64,000 nucleotides of DNA from Rhipicephalus microplus (GCF_043290135.1 NC_134705.1:95249239-95313238); one strand, 5' to 3'. Numbered from the stretch's first letter, positions 24,517 to 36,908 are shown. Notes: a model not told the origin generated them from the sequence alone. Numbers and translations are program-made.

Positions 24517-26040
24517 GGCCAATGCCACCTATATAATTGCAGGCCTGCTCACTGTTTCTGTGGCAGGCTTTGTCGTCAGTCTTTTTATACATACGTGTTT
24601 CGCTGCACAGACATGACTACGCTTGCTCTCCTCGCTCGACAGACATCGATTGCCGAGCCCGTCGAACGTTTTCGGGGCGTGCTGGTGCACTTGTTATCGC
24701 CTCGAGAAGTCTGTCTTTTTCTGTGTCCATGAACTGCAGCGTCGATATGTGATGCATTTTGTGCACTGGATCTTCCAAATATGTACGGCTGGAAATCTGA
24801 ACGGTTGGGTGATGCTTCGTGGCGAATTGTCGAGGCAAAGCGACTGAAGTTGGAAGTGTGCTCGTTTCCTAAGGACAACCGATGAACGAAATGGGAGCGT
24901 TTCGTTCGTCAAGCTGACGTCTACATCCGTTTTCTTCACGACCCAAAAGTACGTGCGCCCATACTACAGATTTCTAAGTCGTTCCAATGGTTCCATATCC
25001 ACCATGTTCCGTTCTTTCTCTAAAACAAAATGGTCGTGTGTGCTTCTGGCTTGTTAGCGTAAGGCCTCGAATTGAAATAATAAATGTGGGTGGCCGTACA
25101 TTTCCAGAACAGGTGTTTCGCGTTCAGCGTTGGTAAATATTTTGCTGATGGTGTTCAGCACCGCAGACTTCTTGCATTACCTTTGTTCACTTTGTTGAGA
25201 AAAATGGAAGAAACGCTGTTACATCACTTAATACATCGGTTAGTGCATAGTATTTTCTTGCCGGTGTTACCTACTATATTGTTACAATTTCGCACCAGTA
25301 TTGGCAGCACTTTATCCTAATATGTATCCTTGATATTTAGATGCTGTAGACATCTACGGTAACGCGCTTTCTTAAATGGTTTTCAGGTATCTCAGCTCTA
25401 CTTCAAGTTAGAATATTTAAGAACCTCTACAGAAATACACCGATTCTACAACCGGCAATGCAGCAGGAGCACCCGCGGTAGTTACACGGTTTAGTATAGA
25501 CCCAGTACTAACATTTTTCCCAGGCCCTAAGTTATATGACCGACTACTCACTACTGCGAGAGGGGCCAGAGCAAAAGAGGAAACACCGTTCCTTGTGTCG
25601 GTCACAAGAGGTTTTTGTGAATTGAAAAAAATTGTTTTCTCTTCCAAGGGTAATCTACATGATATTGTGCTAAATAACATATTTGTCACACTAGCACACA
25701 CTTTCCTCAATAACTACGTGTCTATGAAGACAGATGGTGGAAAGTGTACAACTAAAACGGCAGAAACTGGTCAAATAAGTTTGAACAGTTTCTCTACACA
25801 TAGATAGTTATCGTGTGCGTGCGTGTGTAATGAAATGAGGAATAAATACATTTTTTCATATTTATTTCGTCACTTTATTGGTGCATCAAATTGTGCTGTT
25901 ATAGATTGACCAAACATCCAATAGCGCACAATCTTTGACTTTTTAGTGTAATAAATGGCTCACACGTGAATCTCCCAACTCTTTCAAGCGCAATACATTA
26001 CTTATCTAGCACCGTTTTTTGTCCAAAGGGCAGAATAGAG
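24517..26040. repeat. Dispersed ~1.5-kb repeat, copy A (uninterrupted)
   Basis: Homologous along its whole length to 32163-32756 joined to 38112-38975, roughly 75-80% by eye. Shared blocks include CAATGCCACCTA, CCACCATGTTC, CCCAGTACTAACATTTT, and CAGGCCCTAAGTTA. No intact protein frame is visible, and I cannot assign it to a class. Its value here is as an empty-site reference for the LTR element at 32757-38106. Confidence 0.75.
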
Positions 26041-26345
26041 TTGTTAATCTAGTTCTGTGTGCGGCATGTTCAATCACAAATATCAGAAACTGTTTTGCGA
26101 CTCTTAAAGCATCACCTGTCTTTTTCCTTGAATATTCTAGCCACTAACACGTTTTGCGAAAAATTATAAGTTTCAGCAGTCTGGAGTCTACAAGGTAGCG
26201 CTTTTTAGGAATATGTGAAATGCTCTGAGTCGAGAAGCACGATGCAGTGCTTTCTTTTGTGAGACGTTTTGAGCCGTTGATCGCCACACTATAGGAGATT
26301 AAAATACATGGATATGGGGAAAGTCCAGCGCAGGCAAACAGTCCA

Positions 26346-27465
26346 ATGTTGGCACTATTCTCACCAGCGTTTATTGTAAGCCTGCATGTGGTGGATCACG
26401 CGTTTGCGCCGACTTTGCCACTGTCAAAGAAGCTGCAGACGAGGAGCTTGAGCATGGGCGTTGCCATTGACGACATAGATACGGTTCAGCAGTCAATTAA
26501 AAATGACCGAGAGCTTTTGAATGCTCCTTTCTCAAAAATATGCGCACAACTGCAGGCATTGGCAAAAAAAACTGAATGTGGAAATCATCAGCCATCGAGC
26601 CGGTGTCCGGAAGCAATATCGTGAGACCAATGCATTCGAGAGCGCGGAAGAATATTTTCGCAGAACCTTATTCATTCTGTGTTTAGAGAACGTATTAGCG
26701 CCGTTAAATAAACGGTTCAAAAAGCACGGAACACTTCTAAAAGACCTTTCAGCAAATGTACTATCCGCAATATTACCACTGCAAGAAGAAAGGACTAGAA
26801 AATATTCTGATGACTTTTTCGCATGACGTTGAAACACCGGCCGCTTTAGGAAAACTGCGCCGCCGCGTTGGTCTAGTGGCGAAGATTCTTACCATAGCGA
26901 GGTATTGCTACTTCATACTCGGCTGCTGACCCGCAGGTCGCGGGATTGAATCCCGGCTGCGTCGGCAAGCATTTCCGATGGAGGCGAAAATGCTGTCCCG
27001 TGTGCCCAGATTTAGGTGCACGTTAAAGAAACCTGGGTGGCCGAAATTTTGAAAGTCCTCCACTACGGAGTCTCTCAAAATCATATGGTGATTTTAGGAC
27101 GTTAAACATCACATATCAATCATTTGGGAGAACTGCGACTATGGCGGGCAAAGAGGCAGAACGAAGCAGCAAACCGGCGCCGCGGCACAGGCACTAATGC
27201 CCTCTCTCATCGCAACAGCAGGTTGTATCCGAATGTTTACAAGCTGCTGCAGATTCTAGTCACCCTTCCAGTGACCACTGCCAGCGCAGAGAGAACATTT
27301 TCAAGCATGAAGTTACTCAAGAACTACTTACGCTCCACGATGCCTGAGGAATGCATTGTTCGTTTGACACTTCTACAACCACAGGGATGTCGACATCAGC
27401 GTGTCGGAACCTAGCGACCGCTTCGCTAAACTTCCTAGACGTCAACTTTGTCCTTTATTAGCAAG
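26346..27465 (+). pseudogene. hAT-superfamily transposase remnant (ZMYM1/DUF4371-like)
   Basis: The N-terminal part keeps LPLSKKLQTRSL and the following helices. The frame shifts at an A8 run (26564-26571) into NVEIISHRAGVRKQY...EEYFRRTLFI, up to a stop at 26826. A SINE then interrupts it. The reading resumes at 27127 with ELRLWRAK and the hAT C-terminal dimerisation motif (LPVTTASAERTFSSMKLLK, about 27270-27325). A second frameshift near 27375 leads to an HRDVDIS-type end. Catalytic residues upstream are missing. This class includes both transposons and domesticated genes; the damage indicates a dead transposon copy here. Confidence 0.8.
26860..27126 (+). mobile_element. Ruka-type SINE inserted in the hAT remnant
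   Basis: A complete SINE with A box, B box (GGATTGAATCC) and body, flanked by an 11-bp duplication with one mismatch (GGAAAACTGCG at 26849-26859; GGAGAACTGCG at 27127-27137). Relative to other copies, the head carries about 27 extra bases between the A box and CGGCTGCTGAC. Confidence 0.85.
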
Positions 27466-28725
27466 CAGAAAAAAAAGCAGCTCAAGCGTTAAAGAAGACC
27501 AACTGCCGTTCCAGAATTCAAGTGATCGAATGAGCCAGTGACGAAGACAGTATATTAATGTTCATCACCTTTTAAAACATTGCAGTTATAGTACGATTCA
27601 GCGGTTCACAGCATGGCCTGATATAAACATAGCAATACTAGCATCAGGTGGACCTTAACAGCTAACCCACAACTTCACCTCGTCCACTGAGAAGTAGGCA
27701 TACACGGCGTTACCTAACGAACTCAGCTTTTGGGCATCGTGTATGACTTTTCACTGATCGTTTCTATTCCTCATTGCGTTTTGAACTATATGCTACAACC
27801 CTGCTTTTATATTCAGTGCAGAATTATTGTTCGCACTTTCAAAACCCTTTTGAAATACATCAGTTCTGCGCTTGGGTGAAGCTGCCGTCCGCGACGGCAG
27901 CTTTACCCAAGAACATCACTGTTTTTGAGATTGCGCAGCATGCTCTATTGCCTTATTTTGGAGATTATTTATGATGATCCTTGCTTAGTTATTGACATTA
28001 GCTGCATATGTAAATGCACCTTTGCATGCTTTGTGTAAGCATACTGAACACTGTTTCCAGTGGACTATGTATTGTTCGTATTTGAAGTAACTTTCCTATT
28101 CTTGTGTTTTCCTGGCCACAGCACGAGTCCGTGAACATTCTTGTATAAATAATCTGCAGTAAAGTAGTTGTACTCGTGCTGGTTATTTTATGTGCTTCAT
28201 TTTTTTTTGTTATCAGGTTCTTCTTGAGCTTAAAATTGTTGTGTTTCAAAGTTTACGTGATAATTGTGATAGTTTGTCCCCTTTACACAAGAACCCTAAA
28301 AATCGAAAATTATTCACGACAGTTGTTCCTGAAAATATTTAGCGGGCATTCCAACATAATACTTTTTTTATGAAAGACACATTTTTCTCCTTCTTGTTCG
28401 TGCGCAGCATTCATGAAGTGATTTCCGTGTCGTGTGAAAATCGGCACTTATAATGCATCGGTTGCTCATGTACTTCATGCTTCAAAAAACTCAATGAAGA
28501 GGCCGCACTGCCTCGTCAACCTCCTCTCCCCCTCACAATATTCCTGACTACGTCACTGCTTTCTTTTGAAGGAAAGCAACAAATAAGGGTGCACGCCTTC
28601 CCTCCCACTGACACGCTCGACCCCAGCGTGCGCTGAGGCCAGGGGAGCTATTCTCATGGTGTCCCATTCACCAGAGTGCGCTTAGTTACGCAAAAAAAAC
28701 TGTGTCGGGACGTCATGGCACACTT
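27466..28725. other. No gene recognised
   Basis: AT-rich. Contains the strong hairpin at 27871-27911 (separate entry) and a pyrimidine-rich patch near 28520. No domain recognised. Confidence 0.5.
27871..27911. repeat. 19-bp-stem hairpin
   Basis: CTTGGGTGAAGCTGCCGTC, three-base loop CGC, and a complementary arm with a single G-to-A difference. The stem is GC-rich and far stronger than the background. It could be a pre-miRNA-like fold, a transposon end or a terminator-like structure; no context decides. Confidence 0.65.
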
Positions 28726-28726
28726 C

Positions 28727-28832
28727 ATTGATATGTGGGGTATAGCGGCCCAAAACCACCGTATGATTATGAGAGACGCCATACGGGAGGGCTGCGGAAA
28801 CGTCGACCACCCGTATGGGATACTTAATCGTT
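28727..28832 (-). repeat. Ruka SINE 3' fragment
   Basis: Only the terminal part remains (ATATGTGGGG...CCCAAAACCACCGTATGATT, GAGAGACGCCATACGGGAGGGC). It is truncated well short of the promoter head. Confidence 0.75.
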
Positions 28833-31800
28833 TACCCTCATGGCACGCTTTACACGTCCGCCCACCAAGCCCACCAGCACATACAAAATGCGAAAGAAAG
28901 CTAAACGAACGAAACGTAGAGTAACATGACCCTTAAACAAACCTGACGTGTCTGAACGTGCGCATGAACGCATTTAGATGTCTGAAGAGCGATGCTGGAA
29001 AAGCGTACAGACCTTTCAGGTGCCTCAGGCGGGAGGCCGCGTTAAACATAATTCAAGGGCTAACGTCCTTATAGCCCATGCAAGGCGGATCTGTGGAGTT
29101 TAGAGGCAGATCTATGGAGCAGAATCCTTTGCGGTGAAGTGCATTCTACCTTTCTCATTTGTCCCGACATTTGCAAAGGCTGCGTGGCTTCAAACTGACG
29201 TTCCGGAAGAAACACCGGAAACACACGATGCGCCGCTCGCAAGCTCCAGGCAACCAGGGGAGGTCAAATTGGACATGCCCACGAATTTGACACCGCAATA
29301 ATAGCTTCCCAAATTACGGTGGCAGCGCTCCAATAGAAGAGAGCTGCCGCTGCTCAGTAGGGCCCTGCGAACTTTTGACCAACACTGTACTTCTTGCAGA
29401 AGCCGGCTTTTTTGATACACGACCGTGTTTTCGTACGTCAGCTAGACCACTTTTGGCATTCATTTTGACAGCACGAGTGACAGGGACAGAATGGGAGAGG
29501 GCTATGGGGGGCCCACCTGATCGTCTAAGCACGAGTAACAGTGTTACGGCGTTATCAATAAATCACGGCAACCCGATCAAGTGAGCAGTGGACAAACTCG
29601 TCACAATCGCCACGAGTTAGTCCAATCACGGTAGAGCCGTAACCCCAGCGTGACCTGGGCCGGTTTGACTGATGCCAGCAGCGAAGCGCTGTACACTCTT
29701 GCTTAGATAACACGTCGGTGCACTTGGATAATGTGTCGGCATGCAAAGCGGCGTAGGCACCAGAACCGAAAGCTACGCGGCGCAGGCGTCCATCGTATAC
29801 CGTTTCATGACTAGCTGAGGCGCATTTGAGTTACCCCCGTATTCTAGAACGTTCCTTCACTCAACGCTTCACCTTCACTTGAGAAAGCCGATGGGAGCGC
29901 CATCTCTAGGCACGGGAACTCACTGCATATCAGCGATGACCTGCTGCGATTCTTGAGTAGCGCAGCATCATTTTCAGAGGAGCAGCGGCGCAGTGCTCAA
30001 TTCTATCAAGTGAAGGGTGAAAGTGGAGTCGAGGAGCGTTTCTGAGTACGGGGGTTAATCTTGCTCAAGACTGTGCGTGCTAGCTCCGACCTATAGTGCG
30101 ATCACCGAAATAGCTAATGTGCCGCTGGAGCCCCCGCAACGTTTCGTACGCTTCCCAAGTTTCCGTCAACGCATCAGAACATCGACATCATGCCACCTTG
30201 GCACTGCCACTACGATTGGCATGTCCTACTGCCAACTACTCAGCACGCTGAGCCGAGAAACTTGAGTGTTCTTACCTTGGATTTGTGCGCTGTGCCGAAC
30301 AGTACCACGAGGCTCTGTGTGAGGGCCACCCTGATGTAATGATGTCCTTGGAAAATGCACTCTTTATGCCTCCAAAACCAACGTCTCTGACGATTACACT
30401 TGCGAAATGGTTTCCTACAATGGCTGTCCCATTGAATAAAGAACCAGTTTAGAGAAACTAGGCCGTACTGTTGACAGTCGTACGAAAACTAAGCTGCTGC
30501 AGCGCCTGAAACTACTGAGGGTAACCAAATAATGGCACTGCGGAAACAGGAAGCGGTAACAAAAACTCATTTTTACTGCATGTTTTTCGATAAAAATGGC
30601 TGGTCTCCCGATTTTTTTTTTTAGCGTGCAAATTCAGTGCATATGTCGGTGACTCGGCGAAAGAGAACAGAGGGAAACAAGTGCGTCACCCTCTTTTTTT
30701 TGTACTTTGTAAGCACATTTAATCGCCGAGCGTTTTTACGTCGAACCGAAGAAAATGTATAGGCACCACTACAAACTCTTCAAGAGTAGGAAAACAATAT
30801 TGTCAGCAATCGGGCGATGCTGCCTTGAAACAATGAATAAATTGTTGTTTTGAACTATTGTTGGGAGCTCGTAACAGGTATATGACAAAATGAACAGAGA
30901 CGAAACGGATAAAAAAGTGTTCCTCGCATGTTTGCGCCGTAACTACAAAACAGTCATGAAACATCAGAAGGACCTGCTACAACAACTTTCAATTTTAACA
31001 CTTCCTTAAGATGAGCAAGGCTTAACACTCTAAGTTTTCATGCATTATGACGTGTTGTGGTCAAGCTGATCAAACAAATAGGGGAGGGGGGAGGCAGTGT
31101 TACTCTAAAAATCACGTTGAGGTGGAGAAGCGCAAACATTCGAACACGAGTATGATCAGTGCAAGTGTAGCACGTATCGAACATGAATACGCAACATTAA
31201 CAGGACAAAGCCTCATAGTGGAATCATCGAGCAAACAATAGCAAATGTGCATGCATTAGCAAAACGAATCTACCTGTCATCACTGTGGAACGTTATGAAA
31301 TTCAAGCCTTCGCGGGTATCACAGCTCTTGCGGCCCCATGCAGCAGTACAGTGACTACAACACCGTAACCAAAATGTGGTTATATGTAGCGAATCATAAA
31401 AAAGGGGGTAGCAAGAAAACGGCTAGCCCGGGTCCACTCTAATCATCGAATGAAAGCAAACTGCACATCTGCGTGTCAGCTACTGCCGCCGACGAGCAGC
31501 ACCACCGCTTTTCCTCCTTGTCAATAATAATAAAATGGCAGGTCAGTGATGCCGAAAGTGTGAACAAACTGGGTACCACAATCACAAAGCGGCCAATTTA
31601 GTTGACATAATATTTAGTTGCCATAATAAAAGCGGATTTCAAATGTTACCTTTCATATCTGTAAGAAAGAGCAGTTGTGTTTATAAAAAAATGATGGTTC
31701 TATTCGCATTGAATATTGCGCTTAACACAGCACAGTTAGCGGGGAACTTTGTTCACGAAGGCAAATTTCAAAGGGAAGCCCTGTTTTTTTTTCAATTTTC

Positions 31801-32160
31801 ACTACTTCCTCGTCATTTTATTTGCCGTTTAACGTCAATTTTTTCACTCTTTTCGCTGATTGTTAGAACTTGAGACTTTCCGGAGCCAACAGCAGTGGCT
31901 TAGGCTCGTGCAGCTGCTTAGGTATGAAGTCATGAAGCGTTCACTTCCTGAAGCTTCACTTCTCTTACCTTAAAAAAATATTTGTGTTGAGTAACAAGCA
32001 ACCTAAAAAAACATGGCTTAACTTTATTTTCTTTCTTTACTGTTTCACTTGCACCACCTAGATTCCGAGTTAAAACGCAAACAGGGGAGCAATTTTCGCA
32101 GCGTCCACTTAGTATACATGCCTATTTCGGCATGCACTAGTTCATTGGAGCTCTGCGAGC
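28833..32160. other. Long gene-free stretch
   Basis: More than 3 kb with only short, domain-free frames on both strands. I recognise no transposon, RNA gene or tandem repeat. This is the longest part of the window that I cannot explain. Confidence 0.5.
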
Positions 32161-32162
32161 AG

Positions 32163-32756
32163 CGCCAATGCCACCTAGATAATTTCAGGCCTGTTCACGG
32201 TTTCTCCCACGGGCTCAGACGTCACTCCGTTTCGGCCACCGTGTTTCACAGCACAGTCTTACCTACGCTTGCTCTCGTCGTTCGACAGACATGGGTTGCC
32301 AAGCCTGACGAACGTTTTCGTGGTGTGCTTGCTGGTTACTCGAGAAAACTGTGTTTTTTGTGTACGTGAATAACTGCAGCGTGTATAAGTAATGCACTTT
32401 GTGGACTGGATATTCGCACTGTGTGGCTTGAAATCGGAATGGTCGCGCGATGCTGCGTGGTAAATTGTAGTGGCAAATGCATGGACCGAGGTTGCGAGTG
32501 TTCTCTTTTCTAAAGGACAACTGAAGAACAAAATGGAAGTGCGTCGTTTGTCGAGCCAACGTCGACATCCGTTTCCTTCGTGACCCGAAGGTAAGAGTGC
32601 CCTTACTACATATTTTGAACTCGTTCCAATGGCACCATCTCCACCATGTTCTGTTCTTGCTCCAAAATAAAGGTGTTATGCGTGCTTCGGGATTGTTGGC
32701 GTAATCCCTGGCATTAAATAATAAACGCGCATGGCAGTACATCTTTAGAGCAGGTG
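32163..32756. repeat. Dispersed ~1.5-kb repeat, copy B, left part
   Basis: Matches copy A (24517 to about 25110). It ends in AGGTG (32752-32756), which is repeated at 38107-38111 on the far side of the LTR element. Copy A has an uninterrupted ACAGGTGTTTC at the equivalent site. Confidence 0.75.
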
Positions 32757-33967
32757 TGCCCCACGTCCCGTTAACTAGGGAGGCGATCACCGGGCTAATT
32801 CCAAGGGCCGAAGTATTGGCCCGAACCGCCAAGGGCCCGAACCACACCACGAAAGCGTAGACAGTTTAGAAGAGGTCCTATTTGGCGCGCCAGCAGACGC
32901 CGGCTGCGGTCCAAAGAACAAGTCAGAGCTGAGAGTTGATAAACGAAACAAAATTATATTCTCAATAATGGCAGATAAAAACGATACACAAATATGCACA
33001 CTCGACAATCGCTGAATATGATATGATACCAATCAAACAACCTACTACACAGTACAATCAGCCACACTCGAAACAATGGACACAAACAACAATCCGCTCT
33101 AAAATGCAGTCACATGCATCGAACAACCAAGGCACTTGAAGACGAAAGAGTTCGAAAACTTATTGAGTCCAAAGTCCTTGGAACAAAAGACTGAAGGATA
33201 CTCTCACTCGAAGTGCAGCGTTGTTGTCGTTCTGCTGCCCCCGAAGTTTCTCTTCCAGGAAACCTCGCGTCTTCACTTGGCCGCTCTCCAGGCTCCAAAC
33301 TTCTTTGCCGGAAACATGTCGGCTTCACACACGCAGCTGTTGCCACGCGTCTTCGCTTGATAGCGGTAGACACACACTCTTGCCTGTAGCTTGAGTCTTC
33401 ACCTCTCAGGAGGAACTCCTCTTCTTCTCCACTTCCTTCTTCTCCTCCTTTGTCACGGAAGACAAAAGGCTTCGCCCAGAAGGCGGTACACCCTACGCAC
33501 TCTGGCGCATACTTTCTTCTTCTCCTGCTTTGTCAGTAAGGACAAAAACTTCACCGACAGACGCGGCAGGATACCCTACGCACTTTGGCGTTAACTTCCT
33601 TCTTCTGCTGATCTCTCATCTCGGCTGCTCGATTAAATACCTTCCGCGCGAGATTCCAGACAGTTCTCATCATTTCGTCGGCGCGATACGCAGCGAAGGC
33701 TGGGGGAAACGGCGAGACGATACGGGGGCCGTCCGCGATGGATGACTCAACCCGGCATCACCACGCCCCTTTCCGTCGAGAAATTTCCAAGGCTTGCTCG
33801 GCCGCCGATGAGAGGAGGTTCGTCGGCGAACCCACGCTTCCGAGGGGAGAGGGACGCGCGCCTGGGAAGTCTTTGGATGCTTGTTTTCTTTTATTATCTT
33901 TGGCCTCTCGGCGCTTCGTCGTGAGAATTTGGCGGCGCGCCCGTTTTTGAGTGCTTGTTTTGTGACA
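32757..33967 (-). repeat. 3' LTR of the gag-pro element
   Basis: 1,211 bp, very similar to 36909-38106. The outer edge reads TGCCCCACGTCCCGTT against TGTCACAGGTCCCGTT in the partner, and both inner/outer ends close with GTGACA. The two LTRs remain easy to align throughout, so the insertion is fairly young. Confidence 0.9.
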
Positions 33968-33983
33968 CTGCCCCCCATTTTAA

Positions 33984-34004
33984 GAATATTATCTGATAAT
34001 ATTC
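33984..34004. repeat. Perfect palindrome beside the polypurine tract
   Basis: GAATATTATC, a central T, and its exact reverse complement, only 16 bases inside the 3' LTR and just before the purine tract (in element orientation). Confidence 0.8.
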
Positions 34005-34150
34005 AAAACCACACAAACGAGCGCGAACAGTCCCCGCACTCTCAGAGACCGTAACATAGTCCGTCGCTCATGACATGTCACATTCACAATAGATCACTCA
34101 ATACAATTGTACATTGTAATTCAATCTCAAAACACATGAAATATAACCAA

Positions 34151-34650
34151 AGGTGCACGAGTACAACACTCTAACACATATTCCAGACAATACAAGTGTA
34201 CAAAGTTCTCTCATTACAACAATTGTACAATAACATCACCGTAACAAACATTTTGACTCACTCGACATACAGTTGTGACACAGGATAACATCCACATTAC
34301 CTTAACATATAGCACTGTCAAACACATTCCGAATCGACCTCAGCACCTATCTCGTGTATTTCGAGCTGCGCTTGCGTCCTTTCCTGCGGTGATCGCTCGA
34401 AGGTGCATAAGTACAACACTCCATCACATATTCCAGACAATACAAATGTACAAAGTTCTCTCATTACAACAATTGTACAATCACATCAACGTAACAAACA
34501 TTTCGACTCACTCGACATACAGCTGTGACACAAGATAACAACCACATTAACTTAACATATAGCACTGTCAAACACATTCCGAATCGACCTCAGCACCTAC
34601 CTCGTGTATTTCGAGCTGCGCTTGCATCCTTTCTTGCGGTGCTCACTTGA
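34151..34650. repeat. 250-bp tandem duplication in the LTR element
   Basis: Two direct copies (34151-34400 and 34401-34650), differing at scattered positions. The second copy overlaps the last codons of the gag-pro frame (stop at 34597). The first is entirely 3' non-coding in element orientation. Confidence 0.9.
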
Positions 34651-36706
34651 TCTATTCTTGTTTTTCCTCGTTCTTTTTCGGCGAGCCCTTTCCAACGACG
34701 GGGTCTGAGGCGGCGTCTCAGCCATCGTTGTCACTTCCGACTCTGTTAACGGGTGATAACGTTCAACCGATCCTGTTCGGTCATTCACCCGCTTGTTTAT
34801 GTCACGACATTGTGCCTGACTGGCCGACTCCGTCATCTTTACATTGTCAGTCAGTTGAGGTCGAGCCGACGTAAGTTTAGCTGCCCAGCACGTGAACTCA
34901 TTCAACACGATCATCTTCTCATTCACTGTCTCTTGCACCACGGCTTCACCTTGGGCTCGAGTGAGATCCGTCACGGGATGCTCCTCCATTGTATCTCGCG
35001 GTCGCTGGGTTGGCGAGGGCTCTATCTTAGGGTCTTTTCCCAAATGTTCTGGATCATTCAGCCCTCGAGCCCCGTCGATGTTTCCGATGACGAAGTCGTA
35101 GAGGGAGGTCGTCATGCATAGAGCAGTAACCTTCCCGCTGAAGTACGGGGTTTCAACCTCAATTTCTGCTTCGGGAAGGATCCGTACCGTACTGTCAATT
35201 AGGCAAACCGGTTTCGTTTTGCCTGTCAACTCACTTTCCTGTACCAAATTTCTCCACACGATAACAGTGGAGCTGCCGGTATCTCCTAATACCGTAACCT
35301 TCTTTTCGCAACTTTTCCAGACAGCGTTGGCATTCTCTTTGTAACACCGGTTGGCTGTTTTGTCATTACAGCACCCACAATAGGAAGTTTCTCCCCATTT
35401 TTCAACTCTACGAATCCATCGGTGACGTCATCAATGGTTTTTGGTGCCCCTTGCGCACAGAATACCTGGTGAGTTTGATTCGCTCCGCTACGACATGCAT
35501 CTGCCATGTGCCCAGTCTGACCACATTTGAAACATTTTACAACCGTAGGGCTCGTGAAGTTAGTTCGACCGTTGTTAGCGCGGTGACCCACTCGGTTACA
35601 CAGAAAACATAGCGGAATGCTCTCCGGTGCACGCTTCTTTTCTTCGGGAGCCGATTTCTTCGAATCTTCAGGACACTCTTTTTTAACCTTGGTCAAATTA
35701 GTGCCACCTTGCGCTTCCAAGAATTGATCAGCTAATTCAAGCATAGCTTCAAGTGACTTAGCTCTCCTCTCTTTCAAGTACAGCGACAGGCTTGGGTGGC
35801 TACTAGTAAGAAATCGCTCTCTAATTTGGAGCTCTCTAAGTTCATCGTACTCCTGCGCTGTCCCTGAAAGTTCAATCTATCTGTCGAAATAATGGCAAAG
35901 TCGGGCGGCCTACTGCGTAGCCGTCTCACCATCAGCTGCCTTTCTTGTCCGAAATCTGTCCCGGAAACCTTCCACAGTAAATATATATCGCTTCAGCAAA
36001 GCAGGTTTCACCTTTGCATAGTTGGCTGCATCAGTCGGCGTCAGCCTACCATACACACTGAGCACTTCACCACTCAAGCAAGTACTCAAAGCAGTTGCCC
36101 ATTGATGTTCCGGCCAATTCTGGCTCCTTGCAATCGTCTCAAATCTGTGAAGGTACGCGTCAAGGTCGTCCTTCCTTTCATCAAACGCTACGAGCAGCTT
36201 GTTTAGGTTCAAGCGGAAGCCATGATCTTCCCGTTCGCTGCTTTCAACTCTAGCTTGGACGGGAGTTTCACTTCGCTGTTGCAAACGGAGCCGCTCGAGT
36301 TCCATCTCGTGCTGCCGCTGCCGTTCCCTTTCAGCCATCTCCGCTTCTCTTTCTTCTTTCAGCTGTCGCTCCCTCGCTTCTCTTTCTTCTTTTAGCTGTC
36401 GCTCCCTCGCTTCTCTTTCTTCTCTCGCCCTTTCATCTGCCAACTTCTCTCTCTCCAGCTCCAACTTCAATTGCTGCTCTCTTTCTTCTCTCGCTCTCTC
36501 AGCTGCCAACCTCTCTTTCTCTCCAACTCAGCTGCTTTTTCTTCCTTGGCTCTCTCAGCTGCCAACCCCTCTCTCTCCAACTCAGCTGCTTTTTCTTCCT
36601 TGGCTCTCTCTTTTTCTTCTTTTTCCTTCTGGGTGACCCACTTCCGTAGTTCGGCGCCAGAAAGACCCATCTTCTCACCAAGAGCGACTAATTTTTCGAA
36701 ATCCAT
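34597..36706 (-). pseudogene. SCAN-like gag fused to retropepsin
   Basis: The start is taken at the ATG of MDFEKLVALGEKMGL (36706). A long charged coiled coil follows (about 36650-36270) built from tandem KEE/RERE units. Then come a SCAN-like capsid region (ETIARSQNWPEHQWATALS, about 36145-36085; WALAVSMC in the relative at 45 kb), two zinc knuckles (CFLCNRVGHRANNG with the fourth ligand lost; CFKCGQTGHMADAC intact, about 35540-35500) and a protease with an intact DTGSS triad (about 35275). The ~150-residue tail ends in a very basic KRTRKNKNRSS stretch. Breaks: a frameshift near 36520 in the coiled coil, a TAG at 35910-35912, a second nonsense codon near 35880 and a frameshift near 35295. SCAN-like gags are known from Gmr1-type gypsy elements. 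Confidence 0.8.
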
Positions 36707-36908
36707 TGTGTCTCGCAGTAAAACCTAGCCACGTGCAAAAAGTATCTGCCTAATTCAGTCTATCGGAACACTCTCCTGCACTCGTTAACGAGAACACTGA
36801 ACAACACACAAAATCATTTCGATAGCACTACCAACAACTCGAGGCCCTTTCTCACTACTTTGGACACACTGTGCACCAAAAGGTGCTCGTTGCGGACGCC
36901 AGAATAAT

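Noticed and set aside
24517..26040. Host gene in the ~1.5-kb repeat
   Set aside because: Frames are not shared between copies A and B, so it is a non-coding repeat.
26346..27465. Intact domesticated hAT gene
   Set aside because: Two frameshifts, a stop and a SINE insertion break it.
36471..36728. Leu/Ser-rich plus-strand frames
   Set aside because: Antisense of the gag coiled-coil repeats.
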